From assembly GCF_024519315.1 (NCBI RefSeq), contig NZ_JANIIC010000009.1, positions 62,001-126,000 on the forward strand: DNA of 64,000 nucleotides. The letters are read 5' to 3'. The position numbers were made by a program, and so were the translations under genes. Shown here piece by piece: positions 51,000 to 59,626 of this stretch. The notes beneath the pieces are model-generated. The model made no database searches. It was not told the origin of the DNA and worked only from the letters and a program-made list of their open reading frames with translations. Within the stretch, counting starts at the first letter, position 1, and each line of letters opens with the position of its first letter. This DNA is from Streptomyces malaysiensis subsp. samsunensis (GTDB lineage Bacteria; Actinomycetota; Actinomycetes; Streptomycetales; Streptomycetaceae).

Positions 51000-53075
51000 A
51001 TGACGGACATGAACCGGCGAAGCGTACTGAAGGTCGCGCTGGGGGGTGCCGGCCTGGCCGCCATCCCCGCCGTGGCCATGGGCGCCTCACCCGCGGCCGC
51101 CGCACCGAACTCGGATCCTGACCTCGTCGGAGTCGGCGACACCTCCATCACCCTGGAGTTCGACGACCAACTGCGAAGCCGGGTCGCGCTTAAGGGCGTC
51201 GACCTCACCCGCTTCGACGCCGGCGAAGCCCTGCTGGTGGGCGACAAGGCCATCGAGGCGTTCGCCTACCGCGGACACCGGACCCGCGACACCCGGCACC
51301 CCCGCCACGGCGCGGGCGTCCGGGTGACGATCGAGGGCACGTCCAAGGAAGGCGTGCACAAGACGGTCGAGCTGACCTCCTTCGAGCGTCTTACCGGCAT
51401 GATCGTGATGAAGGTGACCTACACCAACAGGTCCTCCACCGCACTGAAGGTCACCGGGTGGCGCAACGGAGCCCACGAACTCCTGGAGACCCCCGGAGGC
51501 TTCTACACCTTCTCCGGCACCACGTACACGGACCGCCGCGACTGGGTGATGCCGGTGAAGGACGGCTACGTCCAGGAGAACTCGCTGGGGATGGACTCCT
51601 CCGACTACGGCGGCGGCACCCCGCTGGCGACCGTCTGGCGCCGGGGCGCGGGCCTTTCCGTCGGACACGTCGAGCCCGTGGCGACGATCCTGCGCATGCC
51701 GGTCCGCAAGACGGACGCCGGAGCGAGCATCGCCATCCAGGACGACACCGCCCGCACCCTGAAGCCGGGCCGTCGGCTCAGCACCGACACCACGTTCCTG
51801 ACCGCCCTCCCGGGCGACCACTTCGTGCCGCTCCAGCGGTACCGCGACTACATGAGCGACACCGGCCAGCGCGCTCCCAAGGTCCCCGCCTCGGCCTTCG
51901 AGCCCATCTGGTGTGCCTGGGGCTACGAGCGCGACTTCACCGTCGAGCAGGTCACCGGAACGCTGCCGAAGGCGCACGAGGTCGGCCTGCGCTGGGTCGT
52001 GCTCGATGACGGCTGGCAGACCAACGAGGGCGACTGGGACATCAACACGGCGAAGTTCCCGCGCGGCGAAGCGGACATGCGGGCCTTCACCAAGGAGATA
52101 CGGGACGCCGGCCTGCGACCGCGCCTGTGGTGGGCCCCGCTGGCGGCGGACCCCGACAGCAACCTGATCCGGGACCGCTCCGACATGCTGTTGCTGGACC
52201 GCGACGGCAACAAGCAGGACGTCACCTGGTGGGACGCCTACACGCTCTGCCCGGCCTACCAGCCGACGGTGGACTACTTCGTCGAGCAGGCGAAGAGGTT
52301 CATCGGCGACTGGGGCTACGAGGGGCTCAAGATCGACGGCCAGCACCTCAACAGCGTCGCACCCTGCTACAACCCGAAGCACCGGCACGCCCGCCCCGAG
52401 GAATCCACCGAGGGCGTGGCGCGGTTCTGGAAGGCGATCCACGAAGCCGTGCACGCGGCGAACCCCGACGCCCTCGTCGAACTCTGCCCCTGCGGCACCG
52501 CCTTCGCCTTCCACAACCTGCCCTACGTCGACCAGTACCCCAGCTCGGACCCGGAGTCCTCCTACCAGGTCCGGAGCAAGGGCAAGTCGATGAAGGCGCT
52601 GATGGGCGCGGGCAGCAGCTACGCCGGCGACCACGTCGAACTGAGCGACAACGGCGACGACTTCGCGTCCTCCTACGGGGTCGGAGCCGTCCTGTCGACC
52701 AAGTTCACCCTCCCCGGCACCGGAGCCCCGGACAAGGCGACCGACCTCACCCCGGAGAAGGAGGTCCTCTGGCGCAAGTGGGTGTCCCTGTACGAGAAGA
52801 ACATGCTGCCCACCGGCGAGTACCGCGGTGAGCTGTACGACATCGGCTTCGACAAGCCCGAGGCGCATGTCGTGGCCACGAAGCGGACCCTCCACTACGC
52901 CTTTTACGCCGACCAGTGGGACGGGACGGTTGAGCTGCGCGGTCTGGGCCGCACGCGGTACCGCCTGACCGACCCGTTCACCGGCAAGTCACTCGGAACT
53001 GCCACTGCTCAGCACAACACCGTGAAGCTGTCCTTCGAGCGGTTCCAGCTCATCGTGGCCGAGCCCATCGGCTGA
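51000..53075 (+). CDS. Tat-exported GH36-like alpha-galactosidase / alpha-N-acetylgalactosaminidase
   Basis: A 691-residue secreted glycosidase. The N-terminus MTDMNRRSVLKVALGGAG is a twin-arginine signal, with probable cleavage after ASPAAAA near residue 36. A beta-sandwich-like region (40-290) is followed by a TIM barrel: WCAWGYERDF, RWVVLDDGWQ, LKIDGQ with D446 as likely nucleophile, and SSDPESSY with D517 as likely acid/base. These are clan GH-D (GH36) features. It starts divergently from gntR and would release alpha-linked galactose or GalNAc outside the cell for the adjacent catabolic operon. The GalNAc preference is inferred from context only. Confidence 0.83.
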   Translation: MTDMNRRSVLKVALGGAGLAAIPAVAMGASPAAAAPNSDPDLVGVGDTSITLEFDDQLRSRVALKGVDLTRFDAGEALLVGDKAIEAFAYRGHRTRDTRHPRHGAGVRVTIEGTSKEGVHKTVELTSFERLTGMIVMKVTYTNRSSTALKVTGWRNGAHELLETPGGFYTFSGTTYTDRRDWVMPVKDGYVQENSLGMDSSDYGGGTPLATVWRRGAGLSVGHVEPVATILRMPVRKTDAGASIAIQDDTARTLKPGRRLSTDTTFLTALPGDHFVPLQRYRDYMSDTGQRAPKVPASAFEPIWCAWGYERDFTVEQVTGTLPKAHEVGLRWVVLDDGWQTNEGDWDINTAKFPRGEADMRAFTKEIRDAGLRPRLWWAPLAADPDSNLIRDRSDMLLLDRDGNKQDVTWWDAYTLCPAYQPTVDYFVEQAKRFIGDWGYEGLKIDGQHLNSVAPCYNPKHRHARPEESTEGVARFWKAIHEAVHAANPDALVELCPCGTAFAFHNLPYVDQYPSSDPESSYQVRSKGKSMKALMGAGSSYAGDHVELSDNGDDFASSYGVGAVLSTKFTLPGTGAPDKATDLTPEKEVLWRKWVSLYEKNMLPTGEYRGELYDIGFDKPEAHVVATKRTLHYAFYADQWDGTVELRGLGRTRYRLTDPFTGKSLGTATAQHNTVKLSFERFQLIVAEPIG

Positions 53076-53265
53076 TCGGCGGACGGCCGTGGCGACGCTC
53101 TTTGATCATGCGAGTGGCGTGCCACAGGCTTGCCGGGCCCCGCTTCCCCCGGCAGGGCAGGTGGCGGCTCGGGCCCGGCATGGCCGGTAAGGTCGCGCTG
53201 GTCTTGGGCGTCACCGTCGGTCATCTGGCGGACCGTGCCCCTGCCGAATACTTCATCCGTGCAGG

Positions 53266-53510
53266 TCATGCTGCATGTTGGTATTCGTGGAGGATGCCGC
53301 CGAGGTGGTCGTGGCGGCGTATGTCCAAGGCGGCTCAACTTGTCCGGATCGTTGATCGGTGTGGGCGTGGGTGCAGCGGTCGGGCGTTGGCGATGCCCTG
53401 GTGGGGTCGGTGGGCGTTGTACTGTCCGTACTTGTGCAGGGCGTGCAGGAGGTGGCGCTGGTTCCAGATCAAGGTCCGGTCCAGGAGCTCAGGTCTGCAG
53501 GTCTGTACCC
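53266..53510 (-). pseudogene. C-terminal relic of another IS transposase
   Basis: Minus-strand sequence encodes DRTLIWNQRHLLHALHKYG and AHRPHQGIANARPLHP, then after a frameshift near 53335 LDIRRHDHLGGILHEYQHAA and a stop at 53266. This is the end of an integrase-core transposase. It stops abruptly at the inverted repeat of the intact IS at 53511, so the newer IS inserted in or beside it. Confidence 0.68.
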
Positions 53511-53552
53511 TGTGCCGCTCGAAAAGTCGTCGCTGCACGTCATGCCGCATAT
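53511..53552 (+). repeat. Left terminal inverted repeat of the 53.5-kb IS
   Basis: It begins TGTGCCGCTCGAAAAGTCGT and ends CATGCCGCATAT. It pairs with 54693-54734 with a single mismatch. Confidence 0.85.
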
Positions 53553-54631
53553 CGGTACTCGTTGACGACGCCACCGAGGATCCGGGTGCGCAGGACTTTG
53601 CGGGGGCTGATGTCGTGCCCCGTGGCCGGTTGGTGGTCAGCGTCGGGCGGTAACTGGTTGCGGGCTTGATGGGGTCGGTGCTGGTTGTAGTGCCGCTCAT
53701 AGGCTGCAAGGACGTGGCGGGCGTGGGCCTTGTTCATGATCAGGAGGTGGTCGAGGACTTTGCGTCGGATGCTGCCGATGATGCGTTCGCAGTGTGCGTT
53801 CATACGGGGAGCTTGTGGCGCACTTTTGAGGATCTCCATGTCCTCGGCCTGGAAGACGGCGTCGAATGTCTCGCCGTACTTGCCATCGCGGTCGCGCAGC
53901 AAGAAGCGCAGGGAGTCGATACGTGGGCCCAGGTCGGAGGTGAGATTCCGCGCCTGCTGCACGGCCCAGTCCTGTGTCGGGTGGGCGGTGACGCCAGTGA
54001 TGTGCAGTCGCCGGGTGCCGTGCTCGAGGAGCACCAGCGCGTACAGCCGCTTGCCGAGTGCGGTGTCGATGTGGAAGAAGTCTGCCGCGATGATGCCCTC
54101 GGCTTGCGCGGTCAGGAACTCGCGCCAGGTGGGGCCTGCGCGGCGCGGCGCCGGATCGACGCCCGCGGCATGCAGGATCTCCCAGACTGTCGACGCGGCG
54201 ATCCGGTGCCCGAGTCGGGTCAGCTCCCCCTGGATCCGTCGGTGCCCCCACCTCGGATTCTCCCGGGCCAGCCGTAGGACGAGTTTCTTGATCGCTGCCG
54301 TGGTGGGTGGGCGTCCGGTGCGACGGCGCGCGGTGTAGTCCCACTTCGCGGCGAGGAACCTGCGATGCCAGGCGAGCAGGGTGCCGGGGGTGACAGGGAA
54401 GATCTCACGCCAGTGGCGCCGGGGTATCAGCGAGGACAGGGCGGTGAACCAGAGCCGGTCGGCGGGCTCGTAGCGCACCGGTCCGGCTAACTGGCGGCGC
54501 AGGACCGCGTTCTCGTGCCGCAGCACCAGCAGTTCCGCGTCCTTCGCTGTCCCGCGACGGAGGAGCACCGATGGAACAGTCAGCAGGCTTCGGGTCACCT
54601 TGTACAGCAAGGGCACGATCACGGGGGACAT
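53540..54631 (-). CDS. IS transposase with rve integrase core (DDE), intact
   Basis: A 363-residue transposase. N-terminal LLRRGTAKDAELLVLRHENAVLRRQ is the family opening; NPRWGHRRIQGELTRLGHRI is HTH_21. The integrase core has ADFFHIDTALGK (first Asp), LLRDRDGKYGETFDAVF (second Asp) and CERIIGSIRRKVLDH (Glu), then HYNQHRPHQAR and a NEYRYAA end. All three acidic residues are present and the frame is unbroken, so the element may still be active. It is the parent type of the deleted copy at 43.2 kb. Confidence 0.87.
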   Translation of the reverse strand: MSPVIVPLLYKVTRSLLTVPSVLLRRGTAKDAELLVLRHENAVLRRQLAGPVRYEPADRLWFTALSSLIPRRHWREIFPVTPGTLLAWHRRFLAAKWDYTARRRTGRPPTTAAIKKLVLRLARENPRWGHRRIQGELTRLGHRIAASTVWEILHAAGVDPAPRRAGPTWREFLTAQAEGIIAADFFHIDTALGKRLYALVLLEHGTRRLHITGVTAHPTQDWAVQQARNLTSDLGPRIDSLRFLLRDRDGKYGETFDAVFQAEDMEILKSAPQAPRMNAHCERIIGSIRRKVLDHLLIMNKAHARHVLAAYERHYNQHRPHQARNQLPPDADHQPATGHDISPRKVLRTRILGGVVNEYRYAA

Positions 54632-54667
54632 GATCCCAGCGGACTGGCCGTACCACTCCCACCTGCG

Positions 54668-54688
54668 ACGACGACTTTTCGAGCGGCA
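54668..54688 (-). repeat. Extra internal copy of the IS end
   Basis: Read leftward: AGTGCCGCTCGAAAAGTCGT, nearly the outermost 20 bp of the inverted repeat, placed 46 bp inside the right end in the same orientation as that end. It may be a trace of a tandem or abortive insertion. Confidence 0.6.
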
Positions 54689-54692
54689 CTAG

Positions 54693-54734
54693 ATATGCGG
54701 CATGACGTGCAGCGATGACTTTTCGAGCGGCACA
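54693..54734 (-). repeat. Right terminal inverted repeat of the 53.5-kb IS
   Basis: Read leftward from 54734 it begins TGTGCCGCTCGAAAAGTCAT, matching the left repeat except for one base. Confidence 0.85.
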
Positions 54735-55668
54735 GGTCTGATCCCGCTCCCCGGAAACCATGGGCAAGGCCGGGCTCTCGTGGTGGTGTGCAAGCACTTG
54801 CAGGTCAGCGAGCGGCCTGCCCTGTCGGTGCGTGGTTGCGGATTACCGAGCCAGTTGAGATGACCTGTTAAACGGGGCATCGGGGACGCGTAGCGACGAG
54901 CACCTTCGCCTGCGCGCATCGCAGTGTCCGTACAGCGGCGAGGCCCACCGTTGCAGCGGCACGTCGTCGAGTGCCCAGACGGCTGTCGCCGCCCGCGATG
55001 TGAGAACGCATCAGCCCTGGGTCCAGGGCGTCCGCGTCGATTCTGGCGAGCAGTCGTCTGAGCTGTTCAAGGGCAGGGGAGATCGGAGATGATGCGTCGG
55101 CAGGCACGGGCAGTCCAAGGTCACAGAGCGTAGAGAACTCCATGATCGCGGACGTCCGGGCCTGCTGTGTACCGAACCCCGCCCAACATGACGAGACGTC
55201 AGCAACCGGGCGTCAGCCGACTACGCCGAAGTCCTGACCGAAGAGGGCGCGGTAGTACGCGACTTCCGGTTCGCGCTCCATCCCAGATGTTGCCGGTGGG
55301 GGTCTCCGTTGTTGCGTTGTCGGACCATCCGGTTGGTTTCCGCTGCGCTCTTCGAGATGCACGACGAATGGATCGCCTTACCTCGCCGCCACCTCCCCGA
55401 AGGTGATATGGGTGATATCTGTCGTAAACTCCCTTTTAGTTCCTCCGCGCTACCCAACGTACCGAAATGCAACCGCCAGTTGATCCCCAACAGCATGACG
55501 AGGGACACTACCTGGCGGATGCGTGTTCCCGACCGAGTGGCACTCGCTTCGGCGTCCTCCCGCGCAGGTCATCGGAGGCCATTTACCCAAAGATTACTGG
55601 GCAGTTGACCTCAGGGTTTCGTGGTAGCGTCCTCGTTCGGAGGGACAGTGCAACCTGAAAGGGAAATC
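54735..55668. other. Relic-bearing intergenic region
   Basis: No intact gene. The minus strand around 54870-55143 encodes DLGLPVPADASSPISPALEQ and LRRLLARIDADALD, which resembles the N-terminus of a transposase-family protein and then decays; I hold this loosely. From about 55200 the sequence becomes richer in AT, and the promoter of the gene at 55669 should lie near its right edge. Confidence 0.35.
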
Positions 55669-56277
55669 GTGAACACGGAGAAGATCGCCGCTCGCCGCCT
55701 CTCGCTGGAAGAGGTGACGAAGCTCGGCGTGAAGGACAGGCTCTTCATTTCCGCCGACACGGCAGAACTCAGGCTTCCCGACTGCTATGTCCCTGCTTTT
55801 CTGACCAAGTCCGGTGAGGATTTCGAGGGCGGCTCGATCACGGCGAGAACCGTATTCCAGGAAGAGGTCTCCTGCCTTCCCGGCGACGAGAATGAAGCCG
55901 GAATCTACTTGGCTGACGAGAACGGCTCGGTGACCATCGAGGTCCTCCAGTCCGCCGGTGTCGTGCTGGACCTGGCACTTTTCGTCCCTGGTGGGGACAA
56001 GGGAGCCCTCACGGCCCTTTACGCTGCGGCCCGGCAGGCCTTCGGCGCCGACACCGTGCAGATCTGGCGCCAGGGCCTCAAGGAGGTTCCCGACGTGAAG
56101 GTCGACATCTTCGAGGAGCAGATTCCCCGGGGGCGCAAGGGGACCGACAGCCCCAAACGTGACCGTCGCGCGTTCGACACCTACCCCACCCGTGCAGACT
56201 TCATCGAGTTCTCCGCGGGGTGGAAGCCGGTCATTGAGATTCACAGGCCGATTGTTGACGACACCCCGACCATCTGA
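55669..56277 (+). CDS. Hypothetical protein, 202 residues
   Basis: From GTG 55669, with GAAAGGG 5 nt upstream. The product begins MNTEKIAARRLSLEEVTKLG and is acidic and soluble, with beta-rich stretches (LFISADTAELRLPDCYVPAF; VVLDLALFVPGGDKGALTAL) and no signal peptide or membrane segment. Its GC content is visibly lower than that of neighbours, and it stands between IS debris and an integrase fragment, which suggests recent transfer. I do not recognise the family. The unbroken frame, RBS and codon bias make it a real gene. Confidence 0.7.
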   Translation: MNTEKIAARRLSLEEVTKLGVKDRLFISADTAELRLPDCYVPAFLTKSGEDFEGGSITARTVFQEEVSCLPGDENEAGIYLADENGSVTIEVLQSAGVVLDLALFVPGGDKGALTALYAAARQAFGADTVQIWRQGLKEVPDVKVDIFEEQIPRGRKGTDSPKRDRRAFDTYPTRADFIEFSAGWKPVIEIHRPIVDDTPTI

Positions 56278-57024
56278 GGCGGCGTTACCTCTCGGTCTCG
56301 GCCTGAGAGAACGCCGAGAACGCATGCGCCGGACCCGGCCGACCCCTGAGCGGCCGGGGAGCCGTCGGAAAATAACTCACGAACGACGAAGCGCCGTTCC
56401 ACTCGATGACCTCGCGAGACAGACCGCCTGACCAAAATCAAAGCCTGAAGTTATTCTTCGACAGCCCTCAGGGCTTCGCCGTAGTCGAGTGACGTCCACT
56501 TCGTGCTCAGGCGAGGCCGGGGAGCATGAGAGGTCGGCGGGCGTCACACGCATCGCGGCGACGGCCGGAGGCGATGTTCTTCGCGCCGTTCAGTCGCAGG
56601 GCGCCGACCGCGAGGTTGCGCCAGGTCGCCATAGCGCGGGGTGCGCTGTCAGTCCGCCACCGCGCACGCGGTCAGGTCGAGGACGACGGCCGGCGCGTGC
56701 TCGTCAGCGGTCGAATCCCCCCTCGGACACATACTGATGGCCCACGGGCTTCATGAGAGTGCCGGTCGAGTCTCGTCCCGGCCAGCGCTTTGTGTGTGAT
56801 GCGGTTGTGCTCTCCCTTGCATATGCCGCCGAAGACGGACATGACGGGGTCGTGGGCCTTGTTGTGGACTGCGGGCGCACCCAGCCGAATCACCCGCGTC
56901 GCCGACCAGCGTTTTGTCCGGCTCCCTCCGGCGGGTCCTCCCAAGCTCTTGGTCAGGCAGACCCTGGAGGTCGCTCCCGGGTCGGCGGAGGTCCGGGCGG
57001 CGAGGCGGGCGGTGGGTTGAAAGA
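56278..57024. other. Intergenic region with mobile-element debris
   Basis: Apart from the serine-recombinase fragment at 56732-56798, this 747-bp stretch holds only short open frames without recognisable content. It ends in the operator and promoter of the TetR gene. Confidence 0.4.
56732..56798 (-). pseudogene. Serine recombinase C-terminal fragment (copy 3)
   Basis: About 67 bp closely similar to 9677-9742 in the same orientation (TACTGATGGCCCACGGGCTT against TACTGATAGCCCACGGGCTT, and so on). The minus strand encodes a HSHEARGPSV-like piece matching HSHKARGLSV of copy 1. The rest of the recombinase gene is missing here. Confidence 0.55.
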
Positions 57025-57044
57025 ATATGCAGACCGGTCTATTT
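57025..57044. promoter_or_regulatory. Probable TetR operator (autoregulatory site)
   Basis: ATATGCAGACCGGTCTATTT contains the perfect palindrome AGACCGGTCT (57031-57040), 8 bp before the tetR start codon at 57052. A near copy, ATATGTAGACCGATCTATTA, lies before the next gene. Confidence 0.65.
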
Positions 57045-57051
57045 TCAAGGC

Positions 57052-57609
57052 ATGGGACAGAAGGGCGCCGAGACGCGGGACCGACTGCTGGACGCGACGC
57101 AGGAGTCGGTCGAGGCCGCGGGCTACTTCGGCACCGGGCTCAACCAGGTGATCACGGCCAGTGGCGCGCCCCGTGGCTCGCTCTACTTTCACTTCCCCGG
57201 CGGCAAGGACCAGTTGGTCGCCGAGTCCATCCGCCGGGCAGGACGGGCGATCGACGACGTCATGGGGGGCCTGGCCAATTCCAGCGCATCGGCGGCGGAG
57301 TTCGTCGACGGGATGCTGCGGCACCTGGGTGACCGGCTGGAGGAGTCGGGCTGGCGCAAGGGGTGCCCGGTGGCGACCGTGGCGCTGGAGACGGCGGCCA
57401 CCAACGATCTGCTACAGGAGGCATGTTCGGAGGTCTACGGCTCGTGGGAGGCGGCCCTGCGCACGCAACTGGCCGGACGCCCGGACGCCGACGACCTCGC
57501 GGTCACGATCCTGGCCCTGACCGAGGGCGCACTCCTACTGGCTCGGGTGCACCGCGGCAGAGGGCCCCTGGACAGCGTCGCCCGTCAAATTGGCGCTCTG
57601 CTGAGGTGA
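57052..57609 (+). CDS. TetR-family transcriptional regulator
   Basis: A 185-residue regulator from ATG 57052. The N-terminal helix-turn-helix is typical (TRDRLLDATQESVEAAGYFG; ASGAPRGSLYFHFPGGKDQLV), of the YxAF/LmrA-like subgroup. The C-terminal ligand domain includes a KGCPVATVALE stretch. Near-identical palindromes precede this gene and the following SDR-hydrolase gene, so it probably represses both. A terminator hairpin follows its stop. Confidence 0.88.
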   Translation: MGQKGAETRDRLLDATQESVEAAGYFGTGLNQVITASGAPRGSLYFHFPGGKDQLVAESIRRAGRAIDDVMGGLANSSASAAEFVDGMLRHLGDRLEESGWRKGCPVATVALETAATNDLLQEACSEVYGSWEAALRTQLAGRPDADDLAVTILALTEGALLLARVHRGRGPLDSVARQIGALLR

Positions 57610-57613
57610 TACG

Positions 57614-57638
57614 GCCCGCCGTGACCGGCGGGCTTTTT
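57614..57638 (+). terminator. Rho-independent terminator after tetR
   Basis: GCCCGCC at 57614-57620 pairs with GGCGGGC at 57627-57633, with a 6-nt loop, followed by TTTTT. It separates tetR from the next promoter, so the twin operators control two separate transcripts. Confidence 0.75.
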
Positions 57639-57650
57639 CATGGGCCAAAA

Positions 57651-57670
57651 ATATGTAGACCGATCTATTA
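57651..57670. promoter_or_regulatory. Probable TetR operator of the SDR-hydrolase gene
   Basis: ATATGTAGACCGATCTATTA matches the tetR-side site at 17 of 20 positions. It lies 9 bp before the ATG at 57680. Confidence 0.65.
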
Positions 57671-57679
57671 AGGATTCTC

Positions 57680-59364
57680 ATGGACGCGATCGTCTTCGGC
57701 GCGACCGGCTTCATCGGACGCTCCCTGGCCGCCGAGTTGCTCAGCCGGGGGCAGCGGGTGGCGGCGGCCGTACGCAACGACACCATCACTCCCTGGCTGA
57801 TTTCCCAGGGAGTGGGCACCGCCAGGCTGGAACTCGTCGCAGCCGATATCACCCGACCGCTCTCAGGGCTGCCCGAGGTGCGTGATGTCTACAACGCCGC
57901 CGGTCGCTACGGCTTCGGCCTCGGCGTGCGGGAGGCGCGGGAGACCAATGTCACCGGGGCGCTCAACGTGCTCGAGTGGGCCGCGGCGCTGCCGGGGTTG
58001 CGGCGGCTGGTGCACATCAGCGGGTACCGGGTGAGCGCACCGGGCGGCACGCCCGACTACGCCGGCCTTGGAGCGTATGAGGCATCGAAGCGCGAGGGCG
58101 ATCTCGCGGTGCGCGCCCGGGCGCGCGAACTGGAGGTCCCGCTGACCATCGCCAATCCCGGCGTCGTGATCGGTTCGGGCCAGTACATCGGCCTGGCTCC
58201 TCTTGTCGAGGACCTGTGGAACGGGCGGCTGCCCGCGCTGCCCGGCGGCCGTGACACCTTCGTGCCGATTGTCACGGTCGACTACTTCGCCCGGTTCCTC
58301 GCGGAGGTCCCCACATCGCCTGCGGGCGAGCACTATTGGGTGCTCGACGACACCACCCCGCTCCTGCCCGAGCTGATCCGCGCGATCGCCGACCACACAG
58401 GTGTGCGGGCACCTCGAAGGACCGTTCCTGCCGGGCTGTTGCGACGCCTGCCGCGCAAGTTGACCGGTGTCGATCCCGAGACGCTGTCCTTCCTCTCCGC
58501 CGACCGCTATCCGACAGCTACCGCCCGTGCCTTCGCCGCGAGCGCCGGCCTGGAGATGCCCCCGGCCATCGACGCCCTGCGTACATGGGCCGACGACCTG
58601 GTGGCCGCGCGCTTCGGTGCCGCGTCGCCCTGGCTGAGCTCGTACGGCTTCCGCACCGTGGCGGGCAGCCGCACCTGGGTGACGGGGGAGCGACACCATC
58701 CCGACTACGTCCTGCTGCACGGGCTGCCGATGAACGCCGACCTCTGGGCACCCCTCGCCGCCCGACTCCCGGCCCCGTTCTGGCCCCCGACCTGCCTGGC
58801 CTGGGACGCTCGGCCACCGCGGCCCAGCCGATGAACGCCTGGCTGGCCGATCTGCTGAGCCCGGCGCGGACCCGCCCTGTGCTGGTCGCGCACTCCCTGG
58901 CCTGCGGAACCGCGCTGCGCTTCGCTGTCGATCATCCAGACCGCGTCAGCGGGCTCGTCCTCGTTTCCCCGGCCTTCCTACAGGCGCCCGTCCGCCGCCT
59001 TGCCCGCTCGGGCCTGGCCGCGCCGATGATGCGCCGGATGTCCGCCACTCGGCTGGCACGCACGCTCGGCATCCCCGAGGGAGCGGAGGTGGAGAGCGCC
59101 GCGGCGGACCTGCGCCGTCCCGGGGTGGCGCGCCGGGTCGCCGCGGCGGTGCGCACCGACATCGCCCAGCGCCCGCACTCGCGGGCGCTGCTCGACCGGG
59201 TGAGCGTCCCGGTCCAGATCGTGGTGGGCTCGGCCGACCCACTGATCGAGGCCGTCGATCACCCGGTCACCGAGATCGCCGGGGCCGGGCACCACCCCCA
59301 GTTGACTCACCCCTCACAGGTCGCTCGTCGCGTCGGTGGCTTCACCGCGCCGGTCGGCGGATGA
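57680..59364 (+). pseudogene. SDR (NAD-dependent epimerase-like) / alpha-beta hydrolase fusion, split by one missing base
   Basis: The first frame (57680-58834) begins MDAIVFGATGFIGRSLAAEL, an extended SDR Rossmann domain with a Y-x3-K-type YEASKREGD. Near residue 350 it enters an alpha/beta hydrolase domain (DYVLLHGLPMNADLWAPLAA). At about 58777 the frame breaks: one added G would turn PAPFWPP into PAPVLAPDLPGLGRS, and the other frame continues with LVAHSLACGT (nucleophile elbow) and a GAGHHPQ catalytic His to 59364. Repaired, the protein has about 561 residues. Either a true inactivating deletion or a sequencing error. Probably controlled by the TetR protein. Confidence 0.8.
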
Positions 59365-59626
59365 CTCCCGGCGGGCGGGCTTCCTCGACGCCGTCCTTGT
59401 CGACATTCCGGTCGCCGATCGTAGGCGCAACTGGCTTGCCCCTTCTGCCGGCCCGCAGCAAGGACTCGTCGGAGGGCGGGCCGTACGGGAGGCGACGGCG
59501 CACGGCGCGGGAGACCGTCGTGCGGCTCCGGGCCGCACCCGAGCCCTCGCTATCCCGGCGGGGCCCGCGGGAACGCGGCCGGTCGGCTTCCACGGTGGAG
59601 CCGGCCGCGATGTCCGGGGCGGCCCT

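Larger units (their letters stand above)
53511..54734 (-). mobile_element. Complete insertion sequence with 42-bp inverted repeats (1224 bp)
   Basis: Terminal repeats at 53511-53552 and 54693-54734 match at 41 of 42 positions (TGTGCCGCTCGAAAAGTC at each outer end). The element carries one intact transposase gene. The flanks both begin GGTCTG (GGTCTGTACCC before, GGTCTGATCCC after), which could be an imperfect target duplication. An extra copy of the outer end sits inside the right end at 54668-54688. Confidence 0.83.

Noticed and set aside
51087..52895. 602-codon minus-strand frame opposite the GH36-like gene
   Set aside because: Shadow frame; the plus strand has a Tat signal and catalytic aspartates.
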